A DNA stretch of 34,851 nucleotides from Planctomycetota bacterium (lineage in GTDB: Bacteria; Planctomycetota; Planctomycetia; Gemmatales; Gemmataceae): assembly GCA_026692965.1 (NCBI GenBank), contig JAPLNF010000249.1, forward strand, positions 1 to 34,851. The letters are read 5' to 3'. A program made the position numbers and the translations under genes. A model generated the notes under the pieces. The model was not told where the DNA came from, searched no databases, and saw nothing but the letters and a program-made list of their open reading frames with translations. Shown piece by piece: positions 24,417 through 32,214 of the stretch; the stretch's first letter is position 1, and each line of letters opens with the position of its first letter.

Positions 24417-25373
24417 TTAATTTTCGGATTTCATTTTGATAAAATGCCCCAGATGCTCTTTGAAGAATTCACTAAGTTTTGGCAAGGTGAAGTCTTCAGG
24501 CTTGCGGAATTTTAACACAATTACATCCATTTCATTGCGATGCTCGATTAATTCTTGCTCAAAACCAATTCCTTTTGCCATATCTAGATTAACTTTCCCG
24601 CTAGGTCCGGAAAGTCTTACTTCTAAAAATTCGTTTCCTTTGGTTTTGACCATCATCCAACTGTGAGTAACACCTTTTACTCGGAAGGTAACGCAGTCTC
24701 TATTGTCCCATTGTATTTCGAGGTTTTTACCCGATTTGCCTGCGCAATCGAGTATGTCTTGCAAAATATTTCTGTCCCAGTAAAGCTTTTTACCAATTGG
24801 GAACCCCTTTTCCCCGAGATGCCATTTGTCTCCATGAAGTTTCCAGGGCATCAGATCTTCAGGTTTTAGTGACAAACGCTTGATATGATCAAGGTGTGCT
24901 GCTGTTGCTGAATCAATAAAGCTTTTAAATTCATCGTTCTGAATTTCAGAAAGGCGATGCACCAAGATGGTGATTTGTTGCCAAGGAGATTTTTTCAAGT
25001 TCCCAACCCGAACTCTTGGTTCATTGCCATATATTTCAAGGCCTTCGGTGTTGTTTAAGGTGGGAATATCCAGACTGGAGTTTAGTTCATCTTCATTGAA
25101 AGAGTTTTTGGGAACCCTAAAAACTAGTCGTAAAAGCCATTCGTGTCCAGTAAGGGCATGGCAAAACCATGTTGCGGGTTTTCCCGTAGCGGTAAATTCA
25201 ACAACACTTCGTTCAGTCCAATCTGCTGGTGCAAGAGCTTTTTTTGTTTGCAGTAGTTTATCTAGAAACTCCAGGGCCTTGCCTTCCCATCTACAAGGTT
25301 TACCATCGAGTGTAATACGATTGATAGTGTGCCAATTTTTGCCATCAGCCAATTTTTGCCATCGGCTTCCCAA
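24417..25373 (-). CDS. Detached C-terminal extension of the double UvrA: two diverged copies of an unnamed module
   Basis: This 318-residue frame would start at a TTG and overlaps the end of uvrA in another frame. Residues 10-14 (DGKNW) are the same words as UvrA residues 2009-2013, because a 17-bp direct repeat lies at the junction. Removing one repeat unit makes UvrA run on into this frame (about 2317 residues in all). Two copies of one module are visible: copy A about 5-160 (DGKNWH, DGKPCRWEGKALEFLDKLL, RSVVEFTATGK, HEWLLRLVFRV) and copy B about 176-312 (PWKLHGDKWHLG, GKKLYWDRNILQDIL, DCVTFRVKGVTHSWMMV, NEFLEVRL). I recall similar tails on other planctomycete UvrA proteins, but recognise no named domain. 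Independent expression is possible but lacks a clear ribosome site. Confidence 0.75.
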   Translation of the reverse strand: MGSRWQKLADGKNWHTINRITLDGKPCRWEGKALEFLDKLLQTKKALAPADWTERSVVEFTATGKPATWFCHALTGHEWLLRLVFRVPKNSFNEDELNSSLDIPTLNNTEGLEIYGNEPRVRVGNLKKSPWQQITILVHRLSEIQNDEFKSFIDSATAAHLDHIKRLSLKPEDLMPWKLHGDKWHLGEKGFPIGKKLYWDRNILQDILDCAGKSGKNLEIQWDNRDCVTFRVKGVTHSWMMVKTKGNEFLEVRLSGPSGKVNLDMAKGIGFEQELIEHRNEMDVIVLKFRKPEDFTLPKLSEFFKEHLGHFIKMKSEN

Positions 25374-28300
25374 GGCATTTTGACATCACCGCCAAGATCC
25401 TTGATGTTGATGGATTTTTCCTTGGCGGAAAGTTCTTTTAACGGATTATGGGGGATACGCTCAATTCTTGGCCCGGCATTTAAAACGGGTAATAAAGCTA
25501 CTGCGGTGTGAGATAATCCATAGGGTTTTATAGGCATATCAGAGAGATTAAGCTTTTCCCAAGTAGCAGTAACAATGGCTTCGGGTGTACCTTGAGCGAC
25601 GACCAAACCGCCTTCTGGGCCCGCCTCTGGGCCAAGATCAATGATCCAATCCGAACTTTTAATCACATCAAGATTATGTTCAACCACGACCACGGTGTTG
25701 CCCAAATCAACCAAACGGTGAAGGACTTCCAGAAGTTTTCTAACATCGTCGAAATGAAGCCCAGTGGTGGGTTCATCGAGAATATAAATTGTTTTCCCCG
25801 TATTGGGCCGTGCAAGTTCTGCTGCAAGTTTAACGCGCTGAGCTTCTCCGCCTGAAAGTGTGGGAGCAGATTGCCCAAGTGCCATGTAACCCAAACCAAC
25901 ATCATCTAGGGTCTGAAGTATTTGTCGGATTTTCGGTTGGTTTTCGAACAAGACAACAGCATCGCTTATTCGCATTTCCAGCACATCTGCGATTGATTTC
26001 CCTTTGTACAATACAGCTAAGGTTTCTGGGTTGTAGCGCTTGCCTTTGCAGATGTCGCATTCGAGCCAAACATCAGGTAGGAAGTGCATTTCGATGCATT
26101 TTTGGCCATTTCCTTCGCAAGCATCGCACCTACCACCCGGTTTATTAAAGCTGAATCTTCGAGGTTGATAGCCCCTGATTTTGGATTCAGGAAGCTTGCT
26201 GAATAATTCACGCAGGTGATCGAAAACGCCAGTGTAAGTTGCTGGGTTTGATTGGGGTGAATTTCCAAGCGGATCCTGATCGACATTGATCACTTTATCT
26301 ACATTTTCCAGCCCCAAAATATCATCATGGGCAGTTGCAGGCGTTTTAGCTCGGTGCAATCTGCGTGCGAGTGTTTGATAAAGAACTTCATTGATTAGCG
26401 AACTTTTTCCGGAACCACTGACACCTGTTACAGAAATCAACGCACCAAGCGGTATCCATACATCGATGTTTTTTAGATTGTTTTGTCTAGCCCCACGAAT
26501 GCAAAGTGTTCCAGAAGGTTGGTATATACCAGCCTTATTGGAAGATAACCTTCTCTTGGTTGGAACAGGAATGGCTTTTTTTCCAGATAAGTATTGACCA
26601 GTAAGGGAAGCAGTAGACTTAAGCACCTGTGCTGGGGTTCCGCTTGCGGTGATAGCGCCACCCATGCTGCCCGCACCAGGGCCGAAGTCGAGAAGATAAT
26701 CTGCAGAACTAATTACTTCCCGGTCATGCTCTACCATGATCAAGGTGTTGCCCAGATCACGAAGTTTTTGCAAAGCTTTTAAAAGGCGTTGATTATCCCG
26801 GGGATGTAATCCAATGGTTGGTTCATCAAGAACATAAAGAACCCCGGTGAGTCCGCTACCTACCTGGCTGGCGAGTCGAATTCTTTGCGATTCCCCCCCT
26901 GAAAGCGTAGGCCCCGATCGATCTAAAGTTACATAATCCAACCCAACATCTACTAGCAACTGCAACCTACCCACGATTTCACGAACCAATTCGCCTGCGA
27001 TTTTTTTCTGGGAGGCATTAAGTGTCAGCCCTTTGAAATAGCTCAAACCTAACCTTAATGTAGACGATTCTAATTCGCCGATTGTTAGTGATGGTAAACC
27101 TTTGCCAAAATGCAATTTACAAGCGGAAGCATCATCACGAAGTCTGGAACCTCTGCAAGTTCCACATGCTACATCACTGACAAGGCTATCAAGTTTGGCA
27201 CGATAAAAGGCGCTAACCCTAGAGGCTTCTTCAAGTGCGGGAAAGAGCCCTTTGTATTGGAAAAGCACCTTGGACTTGTTTTTAGGTGAAGAAGGAACCG
27301 TAGCTTCAAGCCAGTCTTCATTTGAACCATGAAATACGAATCGTTGCTGTGTGGGCGTAAGCTGATCAAACGGGGTATCAAGATTAAATCCACCCCCAGT
27401 GGCAATGGCCTGCGCAAAAGGTAGGAATCCATCATTTGTTTCAAGGTCTGGCCATGCAGACAGAGCCCCTTTGCGTAACGTCAGGGATGGATTTCGAACA
27501 AGCAGGGCAGGGTTTGCGCCCTGTTGTTTCCCAAGGCCTTCGCAAACCGGGCACCAGCCTAAAGGGCTGTTAAAAGAGAAGTGATGTGGGTTAAGCGGCT
27601 CAAAGCCCCTGTTGCATTTATTGCAGGAAAAATGCTGGCTATACTTGTCTATTTTCCAATTTTCTTCTGCAAATTGATCATCAACATGTGCAATATGAAG
27701 CATGCCTTTGCCTAAGTCCAAGCCTGATTCAACCGCATCACAAATTCTGGTTCGCATTCCTGATTTAATAACCAATCTATCCACTACGACTTCAACATTG
27801 TGTTTTCTGCGATGGTCGATTTCGGGAAGATTTTCAAGGGTGTAAAGCTTGCCATCAATTCGAACCCGTAGATAACCCGCACTGCGGATTTCGTTGAAAA
27901 TATCTTCGAAAGAATCCTGCCCTTTTCTCTCGATGGGCGCCATCAGGTAAATCTTTGAACCCTCTGGCATTGATTCTATCTTGGCAATAATTTCGTCGGA
28001 TGTCTGAGTGCCAACAGGGATGTTGCATTTGGGGCAGTGGGGCTCACCCAGTCTGCAAAAAAGAATACGAAGGTAATCATGAATTTCAGTAATGGTACCA
28101 ATGGTAGAGCGGGGGCTCTTACTGTTGTTTTTTTGTTCGATAGCAATCGCAGGAGATAGCCCTGTAACATGCTCAACCCTGGGCTTTTGCATTTGGCCAA
28201 GAAATTGCCTAGCGTATGCAGAAAGAGATTCGATGTATCTGCGCTGTCCCTCAGCGTAAATGGTATCCATAGCGAGAGAGCTTTTGCCCGACCCGCTGGG

Positions 28301-31300
28301 GCCTGAGCAAACCGTCATTTTATCTCTTGGAATAGAAACACTAACATTTTTAAGGTTATGCTGTTGTGCGCCAGCGACCTCGATGAACTTCAAAGGTTGC
28401 TGTGCGCCTTTTTTCTTCAGGTCGGATTTTCCTGCCTTGAGTCCTTTGGATTTAGGGTGCAGGTGATTCTTTAAAGCACTGCCAGTATGCGAGGTTTTGC
28501 ATTTTTGTAAGTCGTCGGGGGTTCCTGAAAATAGGATTTCGCCGCCGCCTTTGCCACCTTCTGGCCCCAAGTCGATAATCCAATCAGCGGTCTTGATAAC
28601 ATCAAGATTATGCTCGATGACTAGAACGGTGTTGCCTGCATCAACAAATCCGTGAAGCACCTGCAAGAGTTTTCGAATGTCTTCAAAATGAAGCCCAGTG
28701 GTAGGTTCATCAAGAAGATAAAGTGTTTTGCCTGTGGATCTTTTGCAAAGTTCTTTTGCGAGTTTGATTCTCTGCGCCTCACCGCCTGAAAGGGTGGGTG
28801 CAGGTTGTCCAAGCTTCATGTAATCAAGCCCGACATCGTGAAGGGTTTTAAGCATGCTGTGAATTTTGGGAATATTTTGGAAGTGCTCAACCGCCTGCTG
28901 GATGTCCATTTCCAGCACTTCTTGGATGTTCTTTTCTTTGAAGCGCACTTGCAGAGTTTCCCTATTGAACCGCTTGCTTTCGCAAACAGGGCAGGGGACC
29001 CAAACATCAGCGAGGAAATCCATTTCAAGACGATTGCTACCATTTCCTTCGCACGCTTCGCATCTGCCGCCCGGCCTGTTGAAACTAAAGCGACCTTTCT
29101 GGTACCCACGAATCTTAGCTTCTGGCAACTCTGCGAAAAGTGCTCTTATTTCGTCAAACACTTTGATATAAGTTGCAGGATTTGAGCGTGGAGTTCTACC
29201 AATTGCGGTTTGATCAATGTTGATTACTTTATCAATGTGCTGGTAGCCTTTGATGGAATCATGCTCGCCCGGGGGCATCTTAGATGCATGAATCACTTCT
29301 TCAGGATCTTCCTGAACTTCCGCATCGGGATCTGAATTTGTAGCCTTGTTTAAAAGAACAGAAAGCCCGCGCCTAAGAATATCGTTAACCAAAGAGCTTT
29401 TACCAGAGCCGCTAGCCCCTGTAACGCAAATGAACTTCCCAAGAGGGAATTCTGCGTTAATGTTTTTAAGGTTGTGATGTTTTGCGCCAGTGACGGTGAT
29501 TACTTTAGAGTTTCCGCTGCGTCTGTTGGGCGGCCCATCGATGGTGATTTTGCCAGAAAGATATTTGCCAGTGAGGCTGTTTTTGTTTGCGACAATTTCA
29601 TCATAGGAACCTGTGGCTACGATTTCGCCACCACGGATGCCAGGCCCAGGTCCGAAGTCGACAATAAAATCAGCAGCCCGCATGGTATCTTCATCATGCT
29701 CGACCACGATAACGGTATTCCCAAAATCGCGCAGTCGCTTCAGGCTTTCGATGAGCCGTTCGTTGTCTCTGGGATGCAATCCAATACTGGGTTCATCAAG
29801 GATATATAGAACGCCTACAAGGCCGCAGCCTATTTGGCCAGCTAGCCTAATGCGCTGAGCCTCGCCGCCAGAAAGCGTAGGTGCAGATCGTTCAAGTGAA
29901 AGATAATGAAGCCCAAGGTTTAAAAGAAAGCCAACCCTTCCACGAAGTTCTTTCAGCACTTCATCAGCAATGAGAGCGTGAATGGGAGAGATTTTTTTTG
30001 CGAGGACGCCATTGATTGGATCAAGCCACTCAGCCAGTTCTGAAACAGGAAGAGAACAAAGATCGACAAGTGACTTGCCTGCAATTTTAACAAAGCGTGC
30101 CTGAGGGTTTAGGCGTTGGCCATGGCAGGCAGAGCATTTCATAACCCGCATGTATTTTTCGAGTTGATACTTTCTGGGCCCTGCAGAAGTTTTCTTGAAG
30201 CTTACCTGTAGCTGGGGCACAACTCCCTCCCAGATTCCACCATGCTTCCAAACCCCACCGCCACGCATCTTCCATTCGTAAACGATATGAGTATCGCCGC
30301 TTCCAAAGAGAAGCCAATCCTGATGTTGTTTAGGTAAATCTTTCCAAGCAGCTTTGGGGTCGATGCCAAGGGTGTTGGCTACCCCAGCATAGATATGTCT
30401 GCGCCAGCGACCCATTGCTTGAATTTTTCCGAGAATGGCAATCGCGCCCTGACTAAAGCTAAGGGAAGGGTCAGGCACCATCAAATCAGGATCAAAGCTA
30501 TAGGAAATACCCAAGCCATCACATTGCATGCACATGCCATGCGGACTATTGAAGCTGAATAACTGCGGGGAAGGGGGCTCTACACTTTTATTGCATTGCA
30601 AACATGCGTAATGCGAAGAAAGCAAAATGTCGTCGTAGGTGCCATCCTCTTTTTCGATAGCAACAATAAGAGAGCCTTTGGATTGTTGAAGCGCTTGTTC
30701 AACCGCCTCTGCGAGCCTGGAACGCAAATCATCATCAATTTTCAGCCTATCGATAACTACTTCGATATCGTGTTTGATTTTGCGATCAAGCTTGATGTCT
30801 TCCCCCAACCGAAAGACTTTCTTATCTGCCCTGGCACGAACAAAACCTTTGCGTTGAAGATCTTCGAAAAGATCTTTGTATTCTCCTTTTTGGCCTCGAA
30901 TCAGGGGGGCAAGAATTAGAAATTTAGTGCCTTTGGGCAGGACTAAAATTTGCGCTAGAATTTGTTCTCTGGATTGGGCGGTGATGGGGTTACCACAATC
31001 AGGGCAATGGCCAAGTCCAATCCTAGCAAAAAGAACGCGAAGGTAATCATGAATCTCTGTAATGGTGCCAACAGTGCTTCTGGGATTCCTGCCTGCGGAT
31101 TTTTGTTGAATACTGATCGTGGGTGATAAGCCTGAAAGAAAATCGACATCGGGTTTCTGGAGTTGGCCCAGAAATTGCCTTGCATAGCTCGATAAAGATT
31201 CTACATAACGCCTTTGGCCTTCAGCGTATAGGGTGTCAAACGCAAGCGAACTTTTGCCCGATCCACTGACCCCCGTAAAAACAATGAGTTGGTTTCTTGG

Positions 31301-31387
31301 GAGAACCAAACTGATATCCCGGAGGTTGTGCTCTCGTGCCCCTCGAACCACAATCGATTGAGTATCTTCAGCTTTAATAATTCCCAT
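25262..31387 (-). CDS. uvrA: Tandem-duplicated excinuclease ABC subunit A (double UvrA)
   Basis: This 2041-residue protein holds two complete UvrA units in one chain, about residues 10-965 and 1005-1960. Each has a first ATPase with GVSGSGKSS (39-47) or GPSGSGKSS (near 1030) followed by YARQFLGQ, zinc-finger cysteines (CPDC/CLQC; CPKC/CNKC), a signature LSGGEAQRIRLA or LSGGESQRIRLA with LDEPSIGLHPRDN or LDEPTIGLHPRDN, and a second ATPase with GASGSGKSS (near 661) or GVSGSGKSS (near 1658), CEACEGNG or CDACEGNG, and LDEPTTGLHF. No key residue appears lost in either half. UvrA finds DNA lesions as a dimer and loads UvrB; a tandem chain could act as a built-in dimer. Chlamydial UvrA is also tandem. 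The last 28 residues are out-of-frame sequence after a 17-bp duplication. Confidence 0.97.
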   Translation of the reverse strand: MGIIKAEDTQSIVVRGAREHNLRDISLVLPRNQLIVFTGVSGSGKSSLAFDTLYAEGQRRYVESLSSYARQFLGQLQKPDVDFLSGLSPTISIQQKSAGRNPRSTVGTITEIHDYLRVLFARIGLGHCPDCGNPITAQSREQILAQILVLPKGTKFLILAPLIRGQKGEYKDLFEDLQRKGFVRARADKKVFRLGEDIKLDRKIKHDIEVVIDRLKIDDDLRSRLAEAVEQALQQSKGSLIVAIEKEDGTYDDILLSSHYACLQCNKSVEPPSPQLFSFNSPHGMCMQCDGLGISYSFDPDLMVPDPSLSFSQGAIAILGKIQAMGRWRRHIYAGVANTLGIDPKAAWKDLPKQHQDWLLFGSGDTHIVYEWKMRGGGVWKHGGIWEGVVPQLQVSFKKTSAGPRKYQLEKYMRVMKCSACHGQRLNPQARFVKIAGKSLVDLCSLPVSELAEWLDPINGVLAKKISPIHALIADEVLKELRGRVGFLLNLGLHYLSLERSAPTLSGGEAQRIRLAGQIGCGLVGVLYILDEPSIGLHPRDNERLIESLKRLRDFGNTVIVVEHDEDTMRAADFIVDFGPGPGIRGGEIVATGSYDEIVANKNSLTGKYLSGKITIDGPPNRRSGNSKVITVTGAKHHNLKNINAEFPLGKFICVTGASGSGKSSLVNDILRRGLSVLLNKATNSDPDAEVQEDPEEVIHASKMPPGEHDSIKGYQHIDKVINIDQTAIGRTPRSNPATYIKVFDEIRALFAELPEAKIRGYQKGRFSFNRPGGRCEACEGNGSNRLEMDFLADVWVPCPVCESKRFNRETLQVRFKEKNIQEVLEMDIQQAVEHFQNIPKIHSMLKTLHDVGLDYMKLGQPAPTLSGGEAQRIKLAKELCKRSTGKTLYLLDEPTTGLHFEDIRKLLQVLHGFVDAGNTVLVIEHNLDVIKTADWIIDLGPEGGKGGGEILFSGTPDDLQKCKTSHTGSALKNHLHPKSKGLKAGKSDLKKKGAQQPLKFIEVAGAQQHNLKNVSVSIPRDKMTVCSGPSGSGKSSLAMDTIYAEGQRRYIESLSAYARQFLGQMQKPRVEHVTGLSPAIAIEQKNNSKSPRSTIGTITEIHDYLRILFCRLGEPHCPKCNIPVGTQTSDEIIAKIESMPEGSKIYLMAPIERKGQDSFEDIFNEIRSAGYLRVRIDGKLYTLENLPEIDHRRKHNVEVVVDRLVIKSGMRTRICDAVESGLDLGKGMLHIAHVDDQFAEENWKIDKYSQHFSCNKCNRGFEPLNPHHFSFNSPLGWCPVCEGLGKQQGANPALLVRNPSLTLRKGALSAWPDLETNDGFLPFAQAIATGGGFNLDTPFDQLTPTQQRFVFHGSNEDWLEATVPSSPKNKSKVLFQYKGLFPALEEASRVSAFYRAKLDSLVSDVACGTCRGSRLRDDASACKLHFGKGLPSLTIGELESSTLRLGLSYFKGLTLNASQKKIAGELVREIVGRLQLLVDVGLDYVTLDRSGPTLSGGESQRIRLASQVGSGLTGVLYVLDEPTIGLHPRDNQRLLKALQKLRDLGNTLIMVEHDREVISSADYLLDFGPGAGSMGGAITASGTPAQVLKSTASLTGQYLSGKKAIPVPTKRRLSSNKAGIYQPSGTLCIRGARQNNLKNIDVWIPLGALISVTGVSGSGKSSLINEVLYQTLARRLHRAKTPATAHDDILGLENVDKVINVDQDPLGNSPQSNPATYTGVFDHLRELFSKLPESKIRGYQPRRFSFNKPGGRCDACEGNGQKCIEMHFLPDVWLECDICKGKRYNPETLAVLYKGKSIADVLEMRISDAVVLFENQPKIRQILQTLDDVGLGYMALGQSAPTLSGGEAQRVKLAAELARPNTGKTIYILDEPTTGLHFDDVRKLLEVLHRLVDLGNTVVVVEHNLDVIKSSDWIIDLGPEAGPEGGLVVAQGTPEAIVTATWEKLNLSDMPIKPYGLSHTAVALLPVLNAGPRIERIPHNPLKELSAKEKSINIKDLGGDVKMPWEADGKNWLMAKIGTLSIVLHSMVNLVDGKARPWSF
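25331..25363. repeat. 17-bp-period direct repeat breaking the uvrA frame
   Basis: GCCAATTTTTGCCATC occurs at 25331-25346 and again at 25348-25363. The unit of 17 bases is not a multiple of three, so on the - strand it shifts UvrA after residue 2013 into a short out-of-frame tail. Deleting one unit restores an open frame through to 24417. Confidence 0.95.
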
Positions 31388-31437
31388 TAACCTTGGATGT
31401 TTACCGTAGTTCGGTTGTCGCGTTGCAGATAGAATTG

Positions 31438-31443
31438 ATTATA
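31438..31443 (-). promoter_or_regulatory. Candidate -10 element for uvrA
   Basis: TATAAT is present on the - strand 51 bases before the uvrA ATG. The -35 position is not a good match and falls next to the dyad at 31466-31487. AAGG close to the ATG is a weak ribosome site. Confidence 0.35.
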
Positions 31444-31465
31444 AGAGAAACTTGTGGGGTAATTC

Positions 31466-31487
31466 CCAATTAAGGGTTAACAATTGG
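31466..31487. repeat. Inverted repeat at the uvrA -35 region
   Basis: CCAATT (31466-31471) and AATTGG (31482-31487) are exact complements around ten bases that contain a second small dyad, TTAAGGGTTAA. The site touches the expected -35 of uvrA and lies between divergent genes, so an operator is possible. It matches neither the E. coli (CTGT-N8-ACAG) nor the Bacillus (GAAC-N4-GTTC) LexA box. Confidence 0.3.
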
Positions 31488-31594
31488 CAAAATGAACGAG
31501 ACCGCTAAAGCAGATGCTGTTTAAATTTTCAAAAAGATGAGATTAGTTCAGTTTATCGGGAACCCTAAGAAAACTTGGATAAAAGCCTAATTAA

Positions 31595-31620
31595 GGGAAC
31601 CTTTTGCAACAAATTGCGTC
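31595..31620 (+). promoter_or_regulatory. ECF-sigma-type promoter of the sigma/anti-sigma operon
   Basis: GGGAACC (31595-31601) and CGTC (31617-31620) with a 15-base spacer match the usual ECF pattern of an AAC-containing -35 and a CGT-containing -10. Transcription would start about 10-15 bases before the GTG. A second GGGAACC at 31558-31564 has no matching -10. Autoregulation by the encoded sigma factor is the natural inference. Confidence 0.6.
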
Positions 31621-31638
31621 TAACTAACTAGGGTTAAA

Positions 31639-32214
31639 GTGAATTCCTTAGATGACCACACTCTGATTCGACTGGTGCTTGAAGGTAATACTTCGGCCTT
31701 TGATGTCATCGTAAGGCGTTACAATACAAAGGTTTACAGCTTGGCGTATAGGCTTTTGGGCAGCGTTGAAGATGCGGAAGATGTGGCTCAGGATACTTTT
31801 TCGCAAGCTTTTAAAGGTTTGGGTAGTTTTCGGGGGACCTCAAAATTTTATACTTGGCTTTTTAGGATTACTTACAACCTTGCGATTAGTCAAAGACGGA
31901 AACGCAAGCCCGCCTTATCCTTAAATAGCCAGACTGATAGCCAGGGTGAGATAACTTTGCCCTCAGATGACGCGAGCCCCATGAAAAACATGGAAGATGA
32001 AGAGGGTAAAACCTTGATGGAAAAGGCCCTAGGGTTGCTTTCGCTGGATCATAGGGCAGGGCTGGTGTTAAAGGAAATAGAAGGTTTTTCCTACGAAGAG
32101 ATTGCTTTATCGCTTGGTGTGCCAGTTGGAACGGTAAGAAGCCGTTTGCATAGGGCAAGACTAGAATTAAGGGCGATCTTGGAAAAGATAGACAAGGAAA
32201 GAGCTGATTTATGA
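31639..32214 (+). CDS. ECF-type RNA polymerase sigma factor
   Basis: This 191-residue protein has only the two domains of an extracytoplasmic-function sigma factor. Region 2 (about 20-90) includes RRYNTKVYSLAYRLLGSVEDA, the core-binding DVAQDTFSQAFKGL, and the -10 recognition segment FRGTSKFYTWLFRITYN. Region 4 (about 130-185) is a helix-turn-helix with LSLDHRAGLVLKEIEGFSYEEIA and LGVPVGTVRSRLHRAR. The start is GTG with AGGGT five bases upstream. The stop overlaps the anti-sigma start by four bases, a standard arrangement in which the partner holds the sigma factor inactive at the membrane. An ECF-like promoter directly upstream suggests autoregulation. The divergent neighbour is uvrA, which does not by itself place uvrA in the regulon. 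Confidence 0.95.
   Translation: MNSLDDHTLIRLVLEGNTSAFDVIVRRYNTKVYSLAYRLLGSVEDAEDVAQDTFSQAFKGLGSFRGTSKFYTWLFRITYNLAISQRRKRKPALSLNSQTDSQGEITLPSDDASPMKNMEDEEGKTLMEKALGLLSLDHRAGLVLKEIEGFSYEEIALSLGVPVGTVRSRLHRARLELRAILEKIDKERADL

Noticed and set aside
31388-31638. SOS (LexA) box ahead of uvrA
   Set aside because: Neither CTGT-N8-ACAG nor GAAC-N4-GTTC is present; the dyad found there is unlike both.
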